From an uncultured bacterium (lineage in GTDB: Bacteria; Myxococcota_A; Polyangia; Polyangiales; Houyiibacteriaceae), in contig CALJDU010000033.1 in the NCBI GenBank assembly GCA_938024995.1, forward strand, positions 243,023-307,022: a stretch of 64,000 nucleotides of DNA, written 5' to 3'. The notes under the pieces were generated by a model, which saw only the letters and a program-made list of their open reading frames with translations, did not search any database and was not told where the DNA came from. Every line of letters begins with the position of its first letter. Positions within the stretch are counted from its first letter, which is position 1. Positions 43,423 to 52,266 of this stretch are shown here, piece by piece. A program made the position numbers and the translations under genes.

Positions 43423-45158
43423 GTCAGCATCTCCTCAAGGATCTCAAGGTCCACATGGACCGGGTCATCGCCCGCGAGCAACGGCGCGTCACAGGCATCG
43501 AACGCGGCTTCGTTCACTTGGTCGTAGGCCGCGTGCGGGAGCAGCCCGATAGCGCGAGTCAGCGACTCGAACTCGCGCCGATCAAGCACCGCCTTCTTCG
43601 GCAGCTGCCGCAGCAGGAGGCTCGGATCGGGGTTCTTTGCGAAGGCGGCGCCGGAGCCCGGCGCGCTGGCGTCCTCCTCCGCGAACACCTCCGCGAGCAG
43701 CCGTGACACTTCGCGCGTGCCCCGTCGCTTCTCCGCGACGCGCGAAGCGTTGAGCGAAAAGTCGGACGCACGCGTCGGGATCGCGAACCCGCGCGACCTG
43801 ACGCCTCTCGAGACCGTCATCGGCTCCGAACAAGGAGACGCGCTCAAGCTCGCTCCCCACGCGGCCACGTCACCCGATCCACGACTGTCGTGGATCCGAT
43901 CGTAGACCGAGTCGGGATCGAGCTCGAGCGCGACGAACACTTTGCGAAGCGCTTTCACCCGCTTCGGCGTGACACGCTCGGACGCGCCCACCATGGACGC
44001 CGCCAGGACCGCGATCGCTTCGCGCACGGGCCTACGGAGCCGACGTGCTCGCTTCTTGATACCGGCCATCGTCGGTCGAGAGGTCGCCAGCCATGCGATG
44101 TTGCCGAGGAGCAGCGGGCGCTCCTGCTCGCTCAGCTCTGGGTTCTCCATCGCGAAACGCTCAAGCCGGGTTCGCGCGGCTCGCGACATATCGCCGCCCG
44201 CGCGCGCCACGACCGTCATCAAGTGAACCGCGAGCGCGGCGCGTGCGAAGGGAGCGGATGGATCGTCGAGGTACGGCAGCGCGAGTCTTCGCAGGCGACA
44301 GTACTGCTCTCGAAGCGGTTCACGCCCTTCCCTCGAGCGCCACCGGAGCCGCGTCGCGCGCACCACATCGGGCGCGACGATCTTCGCGCCCACGCGAGCA
44401 GGCCCAAAGGTCGCGCTCATCGCCGTGTACTTGGCGACATACGTGTGCGTCGCCGCGGCCAGCATTCCGTTTGGGAAGCACTGGTTAAATCGAAGCCGAA
44501 AGAGACGCGCGTGGTCGGGCGTAAGAGCTCGCGTCAGCGGGTCGACGTCGAGCCACGCCCGCGCCCAATCCGACGTCAGGGGTTTGCCTGAGTGAACATG
44601 CAACGCGACCGCGAGCGCGAGACTCTCTCTGCTCCGCCGCCCATGCTCTCGCGGCCGCCCGTGAGGCGGGAGCGCGTGGTCGCCCTGGCCAAAACGCGCT
44701 CTCGCGAACGCGACCAATGACGTCGCGTGCTGCGCGAAGAACGACCATGCAGAGTACACCTCGCGAAGGCGTTCCACCTCAGCGATCAGCAGAGCGGCCT
44801 CGTCGCGACCGCGCGCCGGATCGAGCTCGGTCGAGAGCAGTCGACGCTCCAAGCCACAGAAGAACGGCAGGAGATAGCTGAGCGCGATGGGGTCGCGGCG
44901 CCCGGTCGCGAGCCACCCCAGATAACTCCGACGTGAAGAAGGCGAGAGCTCAGCGTACGACGGAGCCGGCCAGCGACGAACCCGCACGCCCCGCGGATCG
45001 CCTCGTCGCCCGCTCACCGGGAGGGCCGGGTCGACGAGGGCGGGCTCCATCCCCGCGCCATCGAGCGTGACGAGGTCACTCCCCACGTAGAGCATTCCGT
45101 CTGGCAGACGGAACCCGCTGACCACAACCTCAACCCCTGGCGGCACCCACGCATCCAC
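43419..45158 (-). CDS. TerB_N-TerB-TerB_C domain protein
   Basis: A 579-residue protein. The N-terminal part has the TerB_N pattern: WVPPGVEVVVSGFRLPDGML, YVGSDL, EPALVDPALPV, YAELSPSSRRSYLGWLATGR, LPFFCGLERRLL. The middle (about 370-440) is helical and includes RPVREAIAVLAASMVGASER with DSVYDRIHD, as in tellurite-resistance TerB domains. The C-terminus (LDRREFESLTRAIGLLPHAA to HVDLEILEEML) matches TerB_C. TerB_N/TerB_C proteins have been linked by comparative genomics to DUF2791 ATPases and Lhr helicases in stress/defence neighbourhoods. It is the first gene of the three. The 143 bases upstream hold no recognisable terminator or box. Confidence 0.8.
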   Translation of the reverse strand: MDAWVPPGVEVVVSGFRLPDGMLYVGSDLVTLDGAGMEPALVDPALPVSGRRGDPRGVRVRRWPAPSYAELSPSSRRSYLGWLATGRRDPIALSYLLPFFCGLERRLLSTELDPARGRDEAALLIAEVERLREVYSAWSFFAQHATSLVAFARARFGQGDHALPPHGRPREHGRRSRESLALAVALHVHSGKPLTSDWARAWLDVDPLTRALTPDHARLFRLRFNQCFPNGMLAAATHTYVAKYTAMSATFGPARVGAKIVAPDVVRATRLRWRSREGREPLREQYCRLRRLALPYLDDPSAPFARAALAVHLMTVVARAGGDMSRAARTRLERFAMENPELSEQERPLLLGNIAWLATSRPTMAGIKKRARRLRRPVREAIAVLAASMVGASERVTPKRVKALRKVFVALELDPDSVYDRIHDSRGSGDVAAWGASLSASPCSEPMTVSRGVRSRGFAIPTRASDFSLNASRVAEKRRGTREVSRLLAEVFAEEDASAPGSGAAFAKNPDPSLLLRQLPKKAVLDRREFESLTRAIGLLPHAAYDQVNEAAFDACDAPLLAGDDPVHVDLEILEEMLT

Positions 45159-45301
45159 GAGAAGCGGTTCGGTCTCCGCGAGAGGACGTTGCGCGTTTCG
45201 ACACGCCTAAAGCGGCATACCGATCATCGAACTAGCAGCCGTGGATGACGCGGCGGCGCCTGAGAAGTCGAACTCTCAAACTCAAGCCTGCTGCCGCCAC
45301 T

Positions 45302-46560
45302 CTAGTCGGCGCAGACGCCGACATCACAGGTCACGCAACCGGTGCGAGCACCACGCGGCGCTCCGCTCACCGGCACGCACATCCCTTCAAGACCGGGCTC
45401 GCCGCACGCTTTGCACGTGCCCGCACACAAGCGCTCGCAGCACACGCCGTCCGTACAGAAGCCGCTCTCGCAATCGCCGTCGGCCGCGCACGCGGCACCG
45501 AGCGGGTCCGCGCCGACGCACACTCCGGCGTCACAGCTAGAGCACTCGTCGCGATCTCCGCGCGGCGCCCCGCTCACCGCGACGCACATGCCCTCGCTCC
45601 CGGGTTCGCCGCATGCTTTGCAGGTTCCGCGACACGCGCGCTCACAACACACGCCGTCCACGCAGAACCCGCTCTCGCAAAGCGAGTCGTCGCCGCAGGC
45701 GCTGCCCAGTGTGCCCACTTCGGAACAGACGCCGGCGTCGCACGTGCTGCACGCATCGCGATCTCCCCGCGGGGCTCCGCTGACAGGAACACACATGCCT
45801 TCGAACCCGGGCTCCGCGCACGCTTTGCACGTTCCGCGACACGCGCGCTCGCAGCACACCCCGTCCGTGCACGCGCCGCTCTCGCACTCGCTGGCGGACG
45901 TACACAGCGCACCGAGCGTCCCCGCGCCCGCGTCGTCGACGCACGCCCCTTCGTCACACATCAAGCACCCTGTTCGATCGCCTCGGGGCGCGCCGCTGAT
46001 CGGCACGCAGTACCCCTCGTCGCTCGGCTCCGCGCACGCCTTGCAGGTCCCCGCGCATCCCCACTGACAGCAGACGCCGTCCACGCAGTGACCGTCTATG
46101 CACTCGGCATCGGCGCTGCACGACTCGCCGCGCGCGAGCATCCCGTCGCCACCATCCGTGCACGCGCCCATCAAGCACACGTCGCAACCATCCCGATCGC
46201 CATGCGGCGCTCCGCTGATCGGTTCACACATGCCCTCGCTGCCCGCGACGTCACACGCTTTGCAATCACCGGTGCATGCACGCTCGCAGCAAAACCCGTC
46301 CACGCAGTGACCACTGCCACACTCGCCGTCGTCCGCGCAGACGTCGCCCAAGCCGCCGGGCATGCCGTCGTCACACACTCCATCGACGCACATCATGCAG
46401 CCCGCGCGATCTCCTCGCGGCGCGCCATCGATGGCGACGCACTCCCCTTCCATCCCGGCTTCGCCGCACGCGTCACAGGTACCGACACACGCGCTCTCGC
46501 AGCAGACGCCGTCGACGCAAAAACCGCTCCCGCAGTCCGCGTTGTCCATGCACGTCGACC
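45302..46560 (-). repeat. Six-unit Cys-rich coding repeat, copy B
   Basis: Direct-repeat partner of copy A (36328-37600). The units are in the same order with a few substitutions. It flanks the TerB/BrxD/helicase genes on the right as copy A does on the left. Confidence 0.8.
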
Positions 46561-48799
46561 CCAAGGCGTTCATCCCGCGGGTCGTACCGAAGTACGCGGC
46601 GCCTTCTTCGCGGTTCCCAAACGGCGCGACACCGAAATGATTCCGCGCGCCGACCAACGTAGACCCGTCGGCGATCGCGACGGACCGGCCAAACCGATAC
46701 TCAAGCCCGTTCGCGATGGTCTCCGTTTCCACAAACGCGAACCCGTCCGTGGTCTCCGCGTAAAGGTGCGCATGACCATTCTGATCTCCAACCAACAACT
46801 CTCCGCTGTCGACGCTGACCGACTCGCCGAAGCCTGCGCTCCCGGCGGGCGCGTCGATGCGCGCGATCGGGTCAAACGTCGCCCCGCTCCGCGCGTACAC
46901 ATAGACGCGCCCCCATCCCGGGCAACCGACCGCGAGGTGCTCGGCGCTCAACGCGACGCTAGAGCCAAACAGCGGGTCCGCGATCCCGACGAGATCGTCT
47001 GGCGCAAACGAGGGCTCGATCCGCCGAAACGTCGACCCTACGCGCGCGAACACGAACACACGGCCTCGACCGAACTCTGGGGTGCCCGCGACGATCACAT
47101 CTCCATCGATGGCGACGTTCGCACCAAGCTGACCGAACCAGCCGGTCACCGGATCCCGCGCGCTCAGCCTCGCGACCTGCGACCAAGTCGTGATCGAGCG
47201 CTCAAACACATAGAGGAACCCGTTCGCCTCGGTCGGCGTCACCGCGACCGCCACGTCACCGCTCACGCCCACGGGACCGAGGCGATGGCCACCGTCGACA
47301 GAAAGGACCGACTCTTGTGGCCAGGCTCCGCCGTCGCGACGGTAGACGAACGCTTGATGGGTGTTCGCGCCGACGATGGCGGTGTCCCCGTCCACGTCGA
47401 CCGCGACCCCGAATCGGTCGTATGGCGTGATCTCCGCGGGGCGCACCTTTGCTTCTTGGGTCCACTCCCCACCGCTGGTCTTGGTGTAGAGGTACGCCGC
47501 GCCGCACCCTCGGCAGCGCGCGGAGTTGTCCTCCGTCGCGGAGACAATCGCGACGTCACGACCCATCGCGACGCGATCACCAAAGAGGTCCGCCCCAGCC
47601 GCGGGCTCGCGGACCAGCGCCGTCTCCAACACGAAGGCCCCGCCGTCACGCGTGTACGCATACGCGAAGCCGCCCTCCGTATGTCTCGCGCTCAGCTCGA
47701 CATTGGGCGCGCCGAACAACGCAACGTCTGCATCGATCGCGAGCCCCGTGCCCAGCTGCGCTTCCACGAGGTCGCCATCGATGACCTGGGGCTCGTCGAA
47801 GATGCCCGCCACGCGCTCGAACACCGAGACACGCCCACGCCCCGTGCGGGCCGTTGGCAAGCCGACGAGCACTGTGTCGCCGTCCACCGCGACGCGGCTT
47901 CGAGAGTCGCCCACGGTCCCGAGGAACGCGCTCGGCTCCCACTCCGCGCCCCCCCGTTGGTAGACGGTGATCTGCGAGCCGTTCGCGACGACCACGTCAT
48001 CGTCATCGACCGCCACGTCCGTTCCGCCAACAAGACGGGACACCTGTGCGAAGTCCGCGCCCACGCGCTCGAACACGTACGCGGCAGACTCGTCTCTCGC
48101 GGCCACGACGATCGTCTCACCGGAGATCGCGACGCGGCTCCCGAACGCGCCACGCGGAACCAAGACGTCGGGCACAAGAAGCGCATCTCTTCGCCACGCG
48201 CCCGCCCCACGCGTAAACACAGATGCAGACCCGTTGTCGACCGAGCCTGCGCGGTCATCTCGGGGGGCGCCGACGACGACAACGCCATTCGAGATCGCGA
48301 CCGAAGACCCAAAGCGGATCCCCGGCTCGGTGTCACCGAGTGGAAGCTCACCGTCTTCAACCCAGCGGTCTCCGGACCGCGCGAAGACGAACGCCGCGCC
48401 GCCTTCCTCGAACTCCGCGCCGACCACGATCCACTCGCCATCGGTCGCGACGCTCCCGCCAAACCAGCTCGCCGGGCGGCTCGGCTTCAAGCGTTCGGTG
48501 AACTCCCAGCCGGTCGCGGTCCGCTCCGCGAGATAGACCGAACCGTCGGTCGGCACACCGATGACCGCGAGCTCCCCCGCGACGGCGACGCTCTCCCCGT
48601 AACGGTCCCCCGCCATCGCGTCCGCGGCAAACGCGGGAACCGGGGTCGGTCGCGCGACGAGCGTGGTCTCGATGAGCGCAGAAGAGGCTCCGCCCACGCG
48701 CGACGCGTCGCCCTCCGTCAGCGGCGCGCAGCTCGCAATAAACGCCATCGAACTAAGCGCCAGCCCGGCGCGGAAGAAGAACCACTCAAGCTGAGACAT
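45302..48799 (-). CDS. Lipoprotein: FG-GAP beta-propeller plus six Cys-rich repeats
   Basis: A 1165-residue protein with lipobox SMAFIASC. Residues about 55-730 are FG-GAP/integrin-alpha-type repeats (FGGSVATDGEWIVVGAEF, FGSSVAISNGVVVVGAP, FGESVSVDSGELLVGDQNG), each about 50 residues, forming a predicted beta-propeller. The last 420 residues or so are six Cys-rich units nearly identical, unit by unit, to those of the gene at 36328-39744. The same tail is thus attached to two different propeller types. Likely outer-membrane surface display and possibly adhesion (inference). It lies just upstream of, and reads toward, the TerB module. Confidence 0.75.
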   Translation of the reverse strand: MSQLEWFFFRAGLALSSMAFIASCAPLTEGDASRVGGASSALIETTLVARPTPVPAFAADAMAGDRYGESVAVAGELAVIGVPTDGSVYLAERTATGWEFTERLKPSRPASWFGGSVATDGEWIVVGAEFEEGGAAFVFARSGDRWVEDGELPLGDTEPGIRFGSSVAISNGVVVVGAPRDDRAGSVDNGSASVFTRGAGAWRRDALLVPDVLVPRGAFGSRVAISGETIVVAARDESAAYVFERVGADFAQVSRLVGGTDVAVDDDDVVVANGSQITVYQRGGAEWEPSAFLGTVGDSRSRVAVDGDTVLVGLPTARTGRGRVSVFERVAGIFDEPQVIDGDLVEAQLGTGLAIDADVALFGAPNVELSARHTEGGFAYAYTRDGGAFVLETALVREPAAGADLFGDRVAMGRDVAIVSATEDNSARCRGCGAAYLYTKTSGGEWTQEAKVRPAEITPYDRFGVAVDVDGDTAIVGANTHQAFVYRRDGGAWPQESVLSVDGGHRLGPVGVSGDVAVAVTPTEANGFLYVFERSITTWSQVARLSARDPVTGWFGQLGANVAIDGDVIVAGTPEFGRGRVFVFARVGSTFRRIEPSFAPDDLVGIADPLFGSSVALSAEHLAVGCPGWGRVYVYARSGATFDPIARIDAPAGSAGFGESVSVDSGELLVGDQNGHAHLYAETTDGFAFVETETIANGLEYRFGRSVAIADGSTLVGARNHFGVAPFGNREEGAAYFGTTRGMNALGSTCMDNADCGSGFCVDGVCCESACVGTCDACGEAGMEGECVAIDGAPRGDRAGCMMCVDGVCDDGMPGGLGDVCADDGECGSGHCVDGFCCERACTGDCKACDVAGSEGMCEPISGAPHGDRDGCDVCLMGACTDGGDGMLARGESCSADAECIDGHCVDGVCCQWGCAGTCKACAEPSDEGYCVPISGAPRGDRTGCLMCDEGACVDDAGAGTLGALCTSASECESGACTDGVCCERACRGTCKACAEPGFEGMCVPVSGAPRGDRDACSTCDAGVCSEVGTLGSACGDDSLCESGFCVDGVCCERACRGTCKACGEPGSEGMCVAVSGAPRGDRDECSSCDAGVCVGADPLGAACAADGDCESGFCTDGVCCERLCAGTCKACGEPGLEGMCVPVSGAPRGARTGCVTCDVGVCAD

Positions 48800-49143
48800 C
48801 CATACCCCTCATCGCCATATCCAAAAGCGAATGACGAGCGTGTCAGATGCGCAACCCCGTCGCACCATTCAGACGACGCGAGGAAAGAACGACGCTCGTG
48901 CGTTGCAAGAAGGTCTCCAGGCTTGAACACAGCGCCGGATCGAATATTCTTGGAGGGGCTGTCCGCCCCTCCCTCCAAATAAGTAAATGATTTGGAGCCT
49001 CCCTCCCATGTTCGCTCCGCTCTGCGCTCCTTCGTCGCTTCCAATATCGTTTCCGCGCAGGCGTTCCGCCACGGGTTCCGGAGCGGAGCGGAGACTCGCG
49101 GCGATGGCGCCGCCGGTGCGGAAACAAAGAATACACAGACGGA
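48800..49143. other. 344-bp divergent intergenic region with two perfect hairpins
   Basis: It separates the lipoprotein gene (leftward) from the Ser/Thr kinase gene (rightward), so it should hold both promoters; no -35/-10 pair was clear. It has two adjacent perfect inverted repeats: ggaggggc-tgtcc-gcccctcc (48952-48972) and tccaaat-(9 bases)-atttgga (48974-48996). These are followed by repeated ttcgctccgctctgcgctcc-type sequence that recurs near 62986-63010. No ORF with recognisable homology was found. Confidence 0.5.
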
Positions 49144-50676
49144 GTGAGCCAAGTAGTTGACGCGGTTGGAGCCGGGCTCGCGCTCGCCGAGGCTGGACAC
49201 GGAGAGCGGCCGACGGTCGGCGGACGCTACGTGATCCAAAAGATCGTGGGACGCGGCGGCTACGGATTCGTCTCGCGCGCGCTCGACGCCAAGCTCCAGC
49301 GCGAGGTCGCGATCAAGGTCCTCATGAACGACGCGTCCATTGCGATCGACGAGGCGCGGAAGCTCGCCCAAGTGCACCACGACCACATCGTCGAGATCTA
49401 CGACGCTGAGCCGAGCGGGGAGCTCGTCACGGGCGACCAAACGATGCACGTGAGCTTCGTGGTGATGCAGCTCCTGCAGGGCAGCTCGCTACGGGTCTGG
49501 CAACGCGGGCGAAGCCGCGAAGAGCTCATCTCGGTGTACGCCCAGGTCGCCGAAGGCCTCGCGGCGATGCACGACGCGCGCCTGATCCATGGCGACTTCA
49601 AGCCCGACAACATCATCGTCGGAGAAGACGGTCGCCCCGTGCTCGTCGACTTCGGTTTAGCCAAGGAGCTCCGTCAAGACGTCGGTCGACAAACCTTGGC
49701 GTGCGCGACCGACGTCATCGCGCGCGGCACCGCGGGCTACATCGCGCCGGAGGCCATCGCGACCAAGCGTCGCTCCAGACGAACCGACCAGTACGCGTTC
49801 GCGGTCTCGCTCTGGGAAGCGCTCTACGGAACGAAGCCTGAGCCTGGCCAGCCCGCGCTTGACGATGACGATACGAGCGCCGTCTTGAGCAAGGGGCTGA
49901 GCATCGCACCGGACAACCGCTTCGCGTCGATCCGCGAGATGACCGCCGCGCTCTCGCCTGCTCCCGCGCTCTCGCCCGCTCCTGCACTCTCGCCCGCGAG
50001 CGCAGCCCCCCCTGCTCCGCCTCCGAGACGCGGTCTCCTCTGGCTCCTGGTCGCCGCGTTTGTGCTCGCGCTCGGTGCCGCGACGACCGGCGCCTTCTTG
50101 CTCTACTCGTTCTCACACCGCAGGCCCCGCTATGTTCCGCCGCCCGCGGTGGTCACGCGGGCGGACACCCAAGCGACCCAAGCGGTGCCCCTCGAACCCG
50201 CCGAGCAGCGCGCCGCCGCGGTCACGCCCGACGATCGCGATACGATCTCGGCGATCGGCGATGTCCGCTTCTCTTGGTCGCGCGACCTCCGCGCCTTCAA
50301 CGCGGCGCATCCCGAGTTCCGCCGCGCGCCCCACACTGCGCTGCGACGTTGCTACGACCAGTTCTCGGTGGGACGTCGTCGCGACACCGCTGGCATGAGC
50401 GTCCGCGTGAACTTCTTGAACGAAGCGGGCGACCTCCCCAACCAGATCGTCATCCGCGCGGACGGCCTGCCACTCGAACCTCTTCGCGCGCGGTTCCCTC
50501 GCGACGGGTGGCTCCCCGACCGATCCCGCGAGCCCGGCAAAGAAGCCTTCACCCGCGGCGGCATTCGCGTCGTCATCTATCGCGACGAAAGCGGAGTCAC
50601 CGTCGCCAACTTTCGGCACCAACAACGAAGCGCGGTCTTCGGCCAGAACGCGCGCAAGTTCGACTGCCGACGCTAG
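49144..50676 (+). CDS. Transmembrane Ser/Thr protein kinase
   Basis: A 510-residue protein from GTG 49144. Kinase core: GRGGYGFVSRALD, VAIKVLM, catalytic loop HGDFKPDNIIV (Gly in place of Arg of HRD), VDFGLAKEL, AGYIAPEAI, DQYAFAVSLWEAL. A Pro/Ala linker with three ALSPAPA-like repeats leads to one membrane helix (LLWLLVAAFVLALGAATTGA). The periplasmic part (about 360-510) has no recognised sensor fold but contains a Cys pair (LRRCYDQ and KFDCRR). It is paralogous to the degenerate kinase at 51316-52074, which shares the motifs GLAAMHD/ALVAMHE and DQYAFAV. Convergent with the ECF gene. Confidence 0.85.
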   Translation: MSQVVDAVGAGLALAEAGHGERPTVGGRYVIQKIVGRGGYGFVSRALDAKLQREVAIKVLMNDASIAIDEARKLAQVHHDHIVEIYDAEPSGELVTGDQTMHVSFVVMQLLQGSSLRVWQRGRSREELISVYAQVAEGLAAMHDARLIHGDFKPDNIIVGEDGRPVLVDFGLAKELRQDVGRQTLACATDVIARGTAGYIAPEAIATKRRSRRTDQYAFAVSLWEALYGTKPEPGQPALDDDDTSAVLSKGLSIAPDNRFASIREMTAALSPAPALSPAPALSPASAAPPAPPPRRGLLWLLVAAFVLALGAATTGAFLLYSFSHRRPRYVPPPAVVTRADTQATQAVPLEPAEQRAAAVTPDDRDTISAIGDVRFSWSRDLRAFNAAHPEFRRAPHTALRRCYDQFSVGRRRDTAGMSVRVNFLNEAGDLPNQIVIRADGLPLEPLRARFPRDGWLPDRSREPGKEAFTRGGIRVVIYRDESGVTVANFRHQQRSAVFGQNARKFDCRR

Positions 50677-50680
50677 CTCC

Positions 50681-50699
50681 CCGAAGATGACGTCTTCGG
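50681..50699 (+). terminator. Hairpin after the kinase gene
   Basis: Perfect 7-bp stem ccgaaga-tgacg-tcttcgg, 5 bases after the kinase stop codon. There is no T-tract, so it is a weak terminator or an mRNA-end stabiliser. Confidence 0.4.
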
Positions 50700-50836
50700 A
50701 ACCGAGTTCACGGAAGTTCGCAAAGCGCGCGCAGAAAGAGCGCGCCTCGGCGAACTCACGGGAGCGAGGCTTGAGCGTCGAACGTTTGGGTGAATCGACC
50801 GAAGGAGAGCGTCTCGAAAAAGACCCTCCAATAAGA

Positions 50837-51319
50837 TCAGCGCGGCTTCACTTCATCCTTCGCGACGTGCCCATCGAGCTGGCTCTGCATCAGCTCCCGC
50901 GCCTTCTTCAACCGCGCGTTCACCGTCGAACGATTGACGTCCAAAATCTCCGCCACCTCGTCGAGCGAGAACTCCAGACCGTGGCGGAGCGCGAAGGTCC
51001 AAAAGAGGTTCGCGGGCAACACGCCGAGCGCTTGGTCGATCGCGTCCTGACGCGCTTCTCTTGTCGCGATCCCGGTGGTCTTGCTGACGACGTCCACGAC
51101 CGGATCGAAGGTGCGGTACTTCTCGCGCAGCACGTCGGCGATGCGTCTCCGCGCGACCGTAAAGAGAAACGCGCGCGGATTGTCCGGCGCGCGCTCTTGC
51201 TTCAGCAAGACCAGCAGCGTCTCGTGCGTGAGGTCCTCGGCTTCTTGAGGGAGCTGCCGATGGATGAAGTGGTAGAGCTCGCCGCGCCAGTCCGCGAGCT
51301 GCGCTTGGGGGTAGGTCAT
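50837..51319 (-). CDS. ECF-type RNA polymerase sigma factor
   Basis: A 160-residue sigma-70-family protein. Region 2 shows DLTHETLLVLLKQ and NPRAFLFTVARRRIADVLRE. Region 4 shows the helix-turn-helix FSLDEVAEILDVNRSTVNAR followed by LKKARELM. No region 1 or 3, which is the ECF layout. Its start overlaps the stop of the kinase-like gene by 4 bases (ATGA), so the two are coupled and the kinase-like protein is the likely regulator. Convergent to the transmembrane kinase gene. Confidence 0.9.
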   Translation of the reverse strand: MTYPQAQLADWRGELYHFIHRQLPQEAEDLTHETLLVLLKQERAPDNPRAFLFTVARRRIADVLREKYRTFDPVVDVVSKTTGIATREARQDAIDQALGVLPANLFWTFALRHGLEFSLDEVAEILDVNRSTVNARLKKARELMQSQLDGHVAKDEVKPR

Positions 51320-52074
51320 TCGTCTCGGTCGACGTGGGCTTGCGTCGGGTATCCAAAGTTACTCGCCAACGAGTCGACTGGCGAGCCGGCGTCCCATGAG
51401 AACGCGTCCTCGGCGTCCACATCAACGATCGCGCTGACCGCAGGTGCACGGGCGGGTTCTCTCTGCACGGCTTCCCCCGCTCCCGTCAAAGACTCGTCCG
51501 TCAACGCCAGGCCGCTCCACGCCCACGCCACCGCACAGAGAAACGCCGCGACGATGCACGCGACCCAAGTGACATCGCGCGTTCGCGCATAGGACACACG
51601 CAGCGCCGTTTGGAGATCGCGAAGCGAGGCGAAGCGCTTCGCGGGAACCTCATCCATCGCGCGGAGGAGCAGCTTCGTGATGCCATCGCTCGCGACCGCG
51701 TTCGCTCCTGGCCGCGCACCCGTGAGCGCCTCCCAAAGGCAAACCGCGAAGGCGTATTGATCGGCCGCAAACGAACGCTCCCCATCGCCGCACTCCGGCG
51801 CGAGGTAAGCGCGCTTCAAACGCGCGACATCGTCCGCCGCCCGAAGATGAACATCGACCAGCACCGGCACCCCGTCGACCACCGCCACCTTGTCGGGGCT
51901 CAAGTCCCCAAACGCCAACCCCAGCTCATGCATCGCGACCAGCGCATCCGCCAGCTTGAGATACATGCGCAACCGCTCGCCGCGCGACTGACCCGCTTGC
52001 CACGAACGAAGCGACTCGCCGGTCTCCACGTCCCCGCCGACCACCGCCAGAGCCCGCTCGTAGACGCTCTTCAT
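51316..52074 (-). CDS. Degenerate kinase-like membrane protein, putative regulator of the ECF factor
   Basis: A 252-residue protein. It has the C-lobe of a Hanks kinase (ADALVAMHELGLAFGDLSPD, RAYLAPECG, DQYAFAVCLWEALTGARPG) but no Gly loop or Lys-bearing N-lobe. HRD is replaced by FGD and DFG by DVH, so catalysis is not expected. One membrane helix follows (VACIVAAFLCAVAWAWSG), then a short acidic tail. It is paralogous to the kinase at 49144-50676. Coupled expression with the ECF factor and the membrane helix suggest an anti-sigma or signal-relay role (inference). Upstream in-frame sequence reads AGSFGAS before a stop, a possible relic of a Gly loop. Confidence 0.7.
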   Translation of the reverse strand: MKSVYERALAVVGGDVETGESLRSWQAGQSRGERLRMYLKLADALVAMHELGLAFGDLSPDKVAVVDGVPVLVDVHLRAADDVARLKRAYLAPECGDGERSFAADQYAFAVCLWEALTGARPGANAVASDGITKLLLRAMDEVPAKRFASLRDLQTALRVSYARTRDVTWVACIVAAFLCAVAWAWSGLALTDESLTGAGEAVQREPARAPAVSAIVDVDAEDAFSWDAGSPVDSLASNFGYPTQAHVDRDE

Positions 52075-52157
52075 CGAGGCCCCAAAGGAGCCCGCGCGCC
52101 GGCCAAGTCAGCGAACCCAAGCCGCTGCGACAACGTCGCGATGTTCAAACCGTCCAT
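52071..52157 (-). CDS. 28-codon leader ORF overlapping the degenerate kinase start
   Basis: ATG 52157 is preceded by GGAG at good spacing and encodes MDGLNIATLSQRLGFADLAG plus eight more residues. Its TGA overlaps the ATG of the kinase-like gene (ATGA). It may be a coupling leader peptide or, if frameshifted, the lost N-terminus of that gene. The rest of 52158-52266 holds no other recognisable element. Confidence 0.4.
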   Translation of the reverse strand: MDGLNIATLSQRLGFADLAGARAPLGPR

Positions 52158-52266
52158 GCTCACTCCATCTCGAAAGCCGCGCATTTGCAGCGTTCAAAGA
52201 AGAAGTCGGACGACGAGAGAAAACGGCTGGATCTTTTCTCAGAATCTCAAGCGAGCGCCAACCGGG

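Noticed and set aside
39924..45158. A complete BREX system
   Set aside because: BrxD-like and BrxHI-like genes are present, but no pglZ, pglX, brxC/pglY or brxL is visible, and the third gene is TerB_N-type.
45245..48982. A plus-strand ORF of 1245 codons opposite the FG-GAP/Cys-rich lipoprotein
   Set aside because: Arg/Ala/His-rich with no domain or signal. It mirrors the codon bias of the real minus-strand gene, which has a lipobox, FG-GAP repeats and Cys modules.
48952..48996. Ends of an insertion sequence
   Set aside because: The palindromes are short and adjacent; there is no transposase gene or target duplication nearby.
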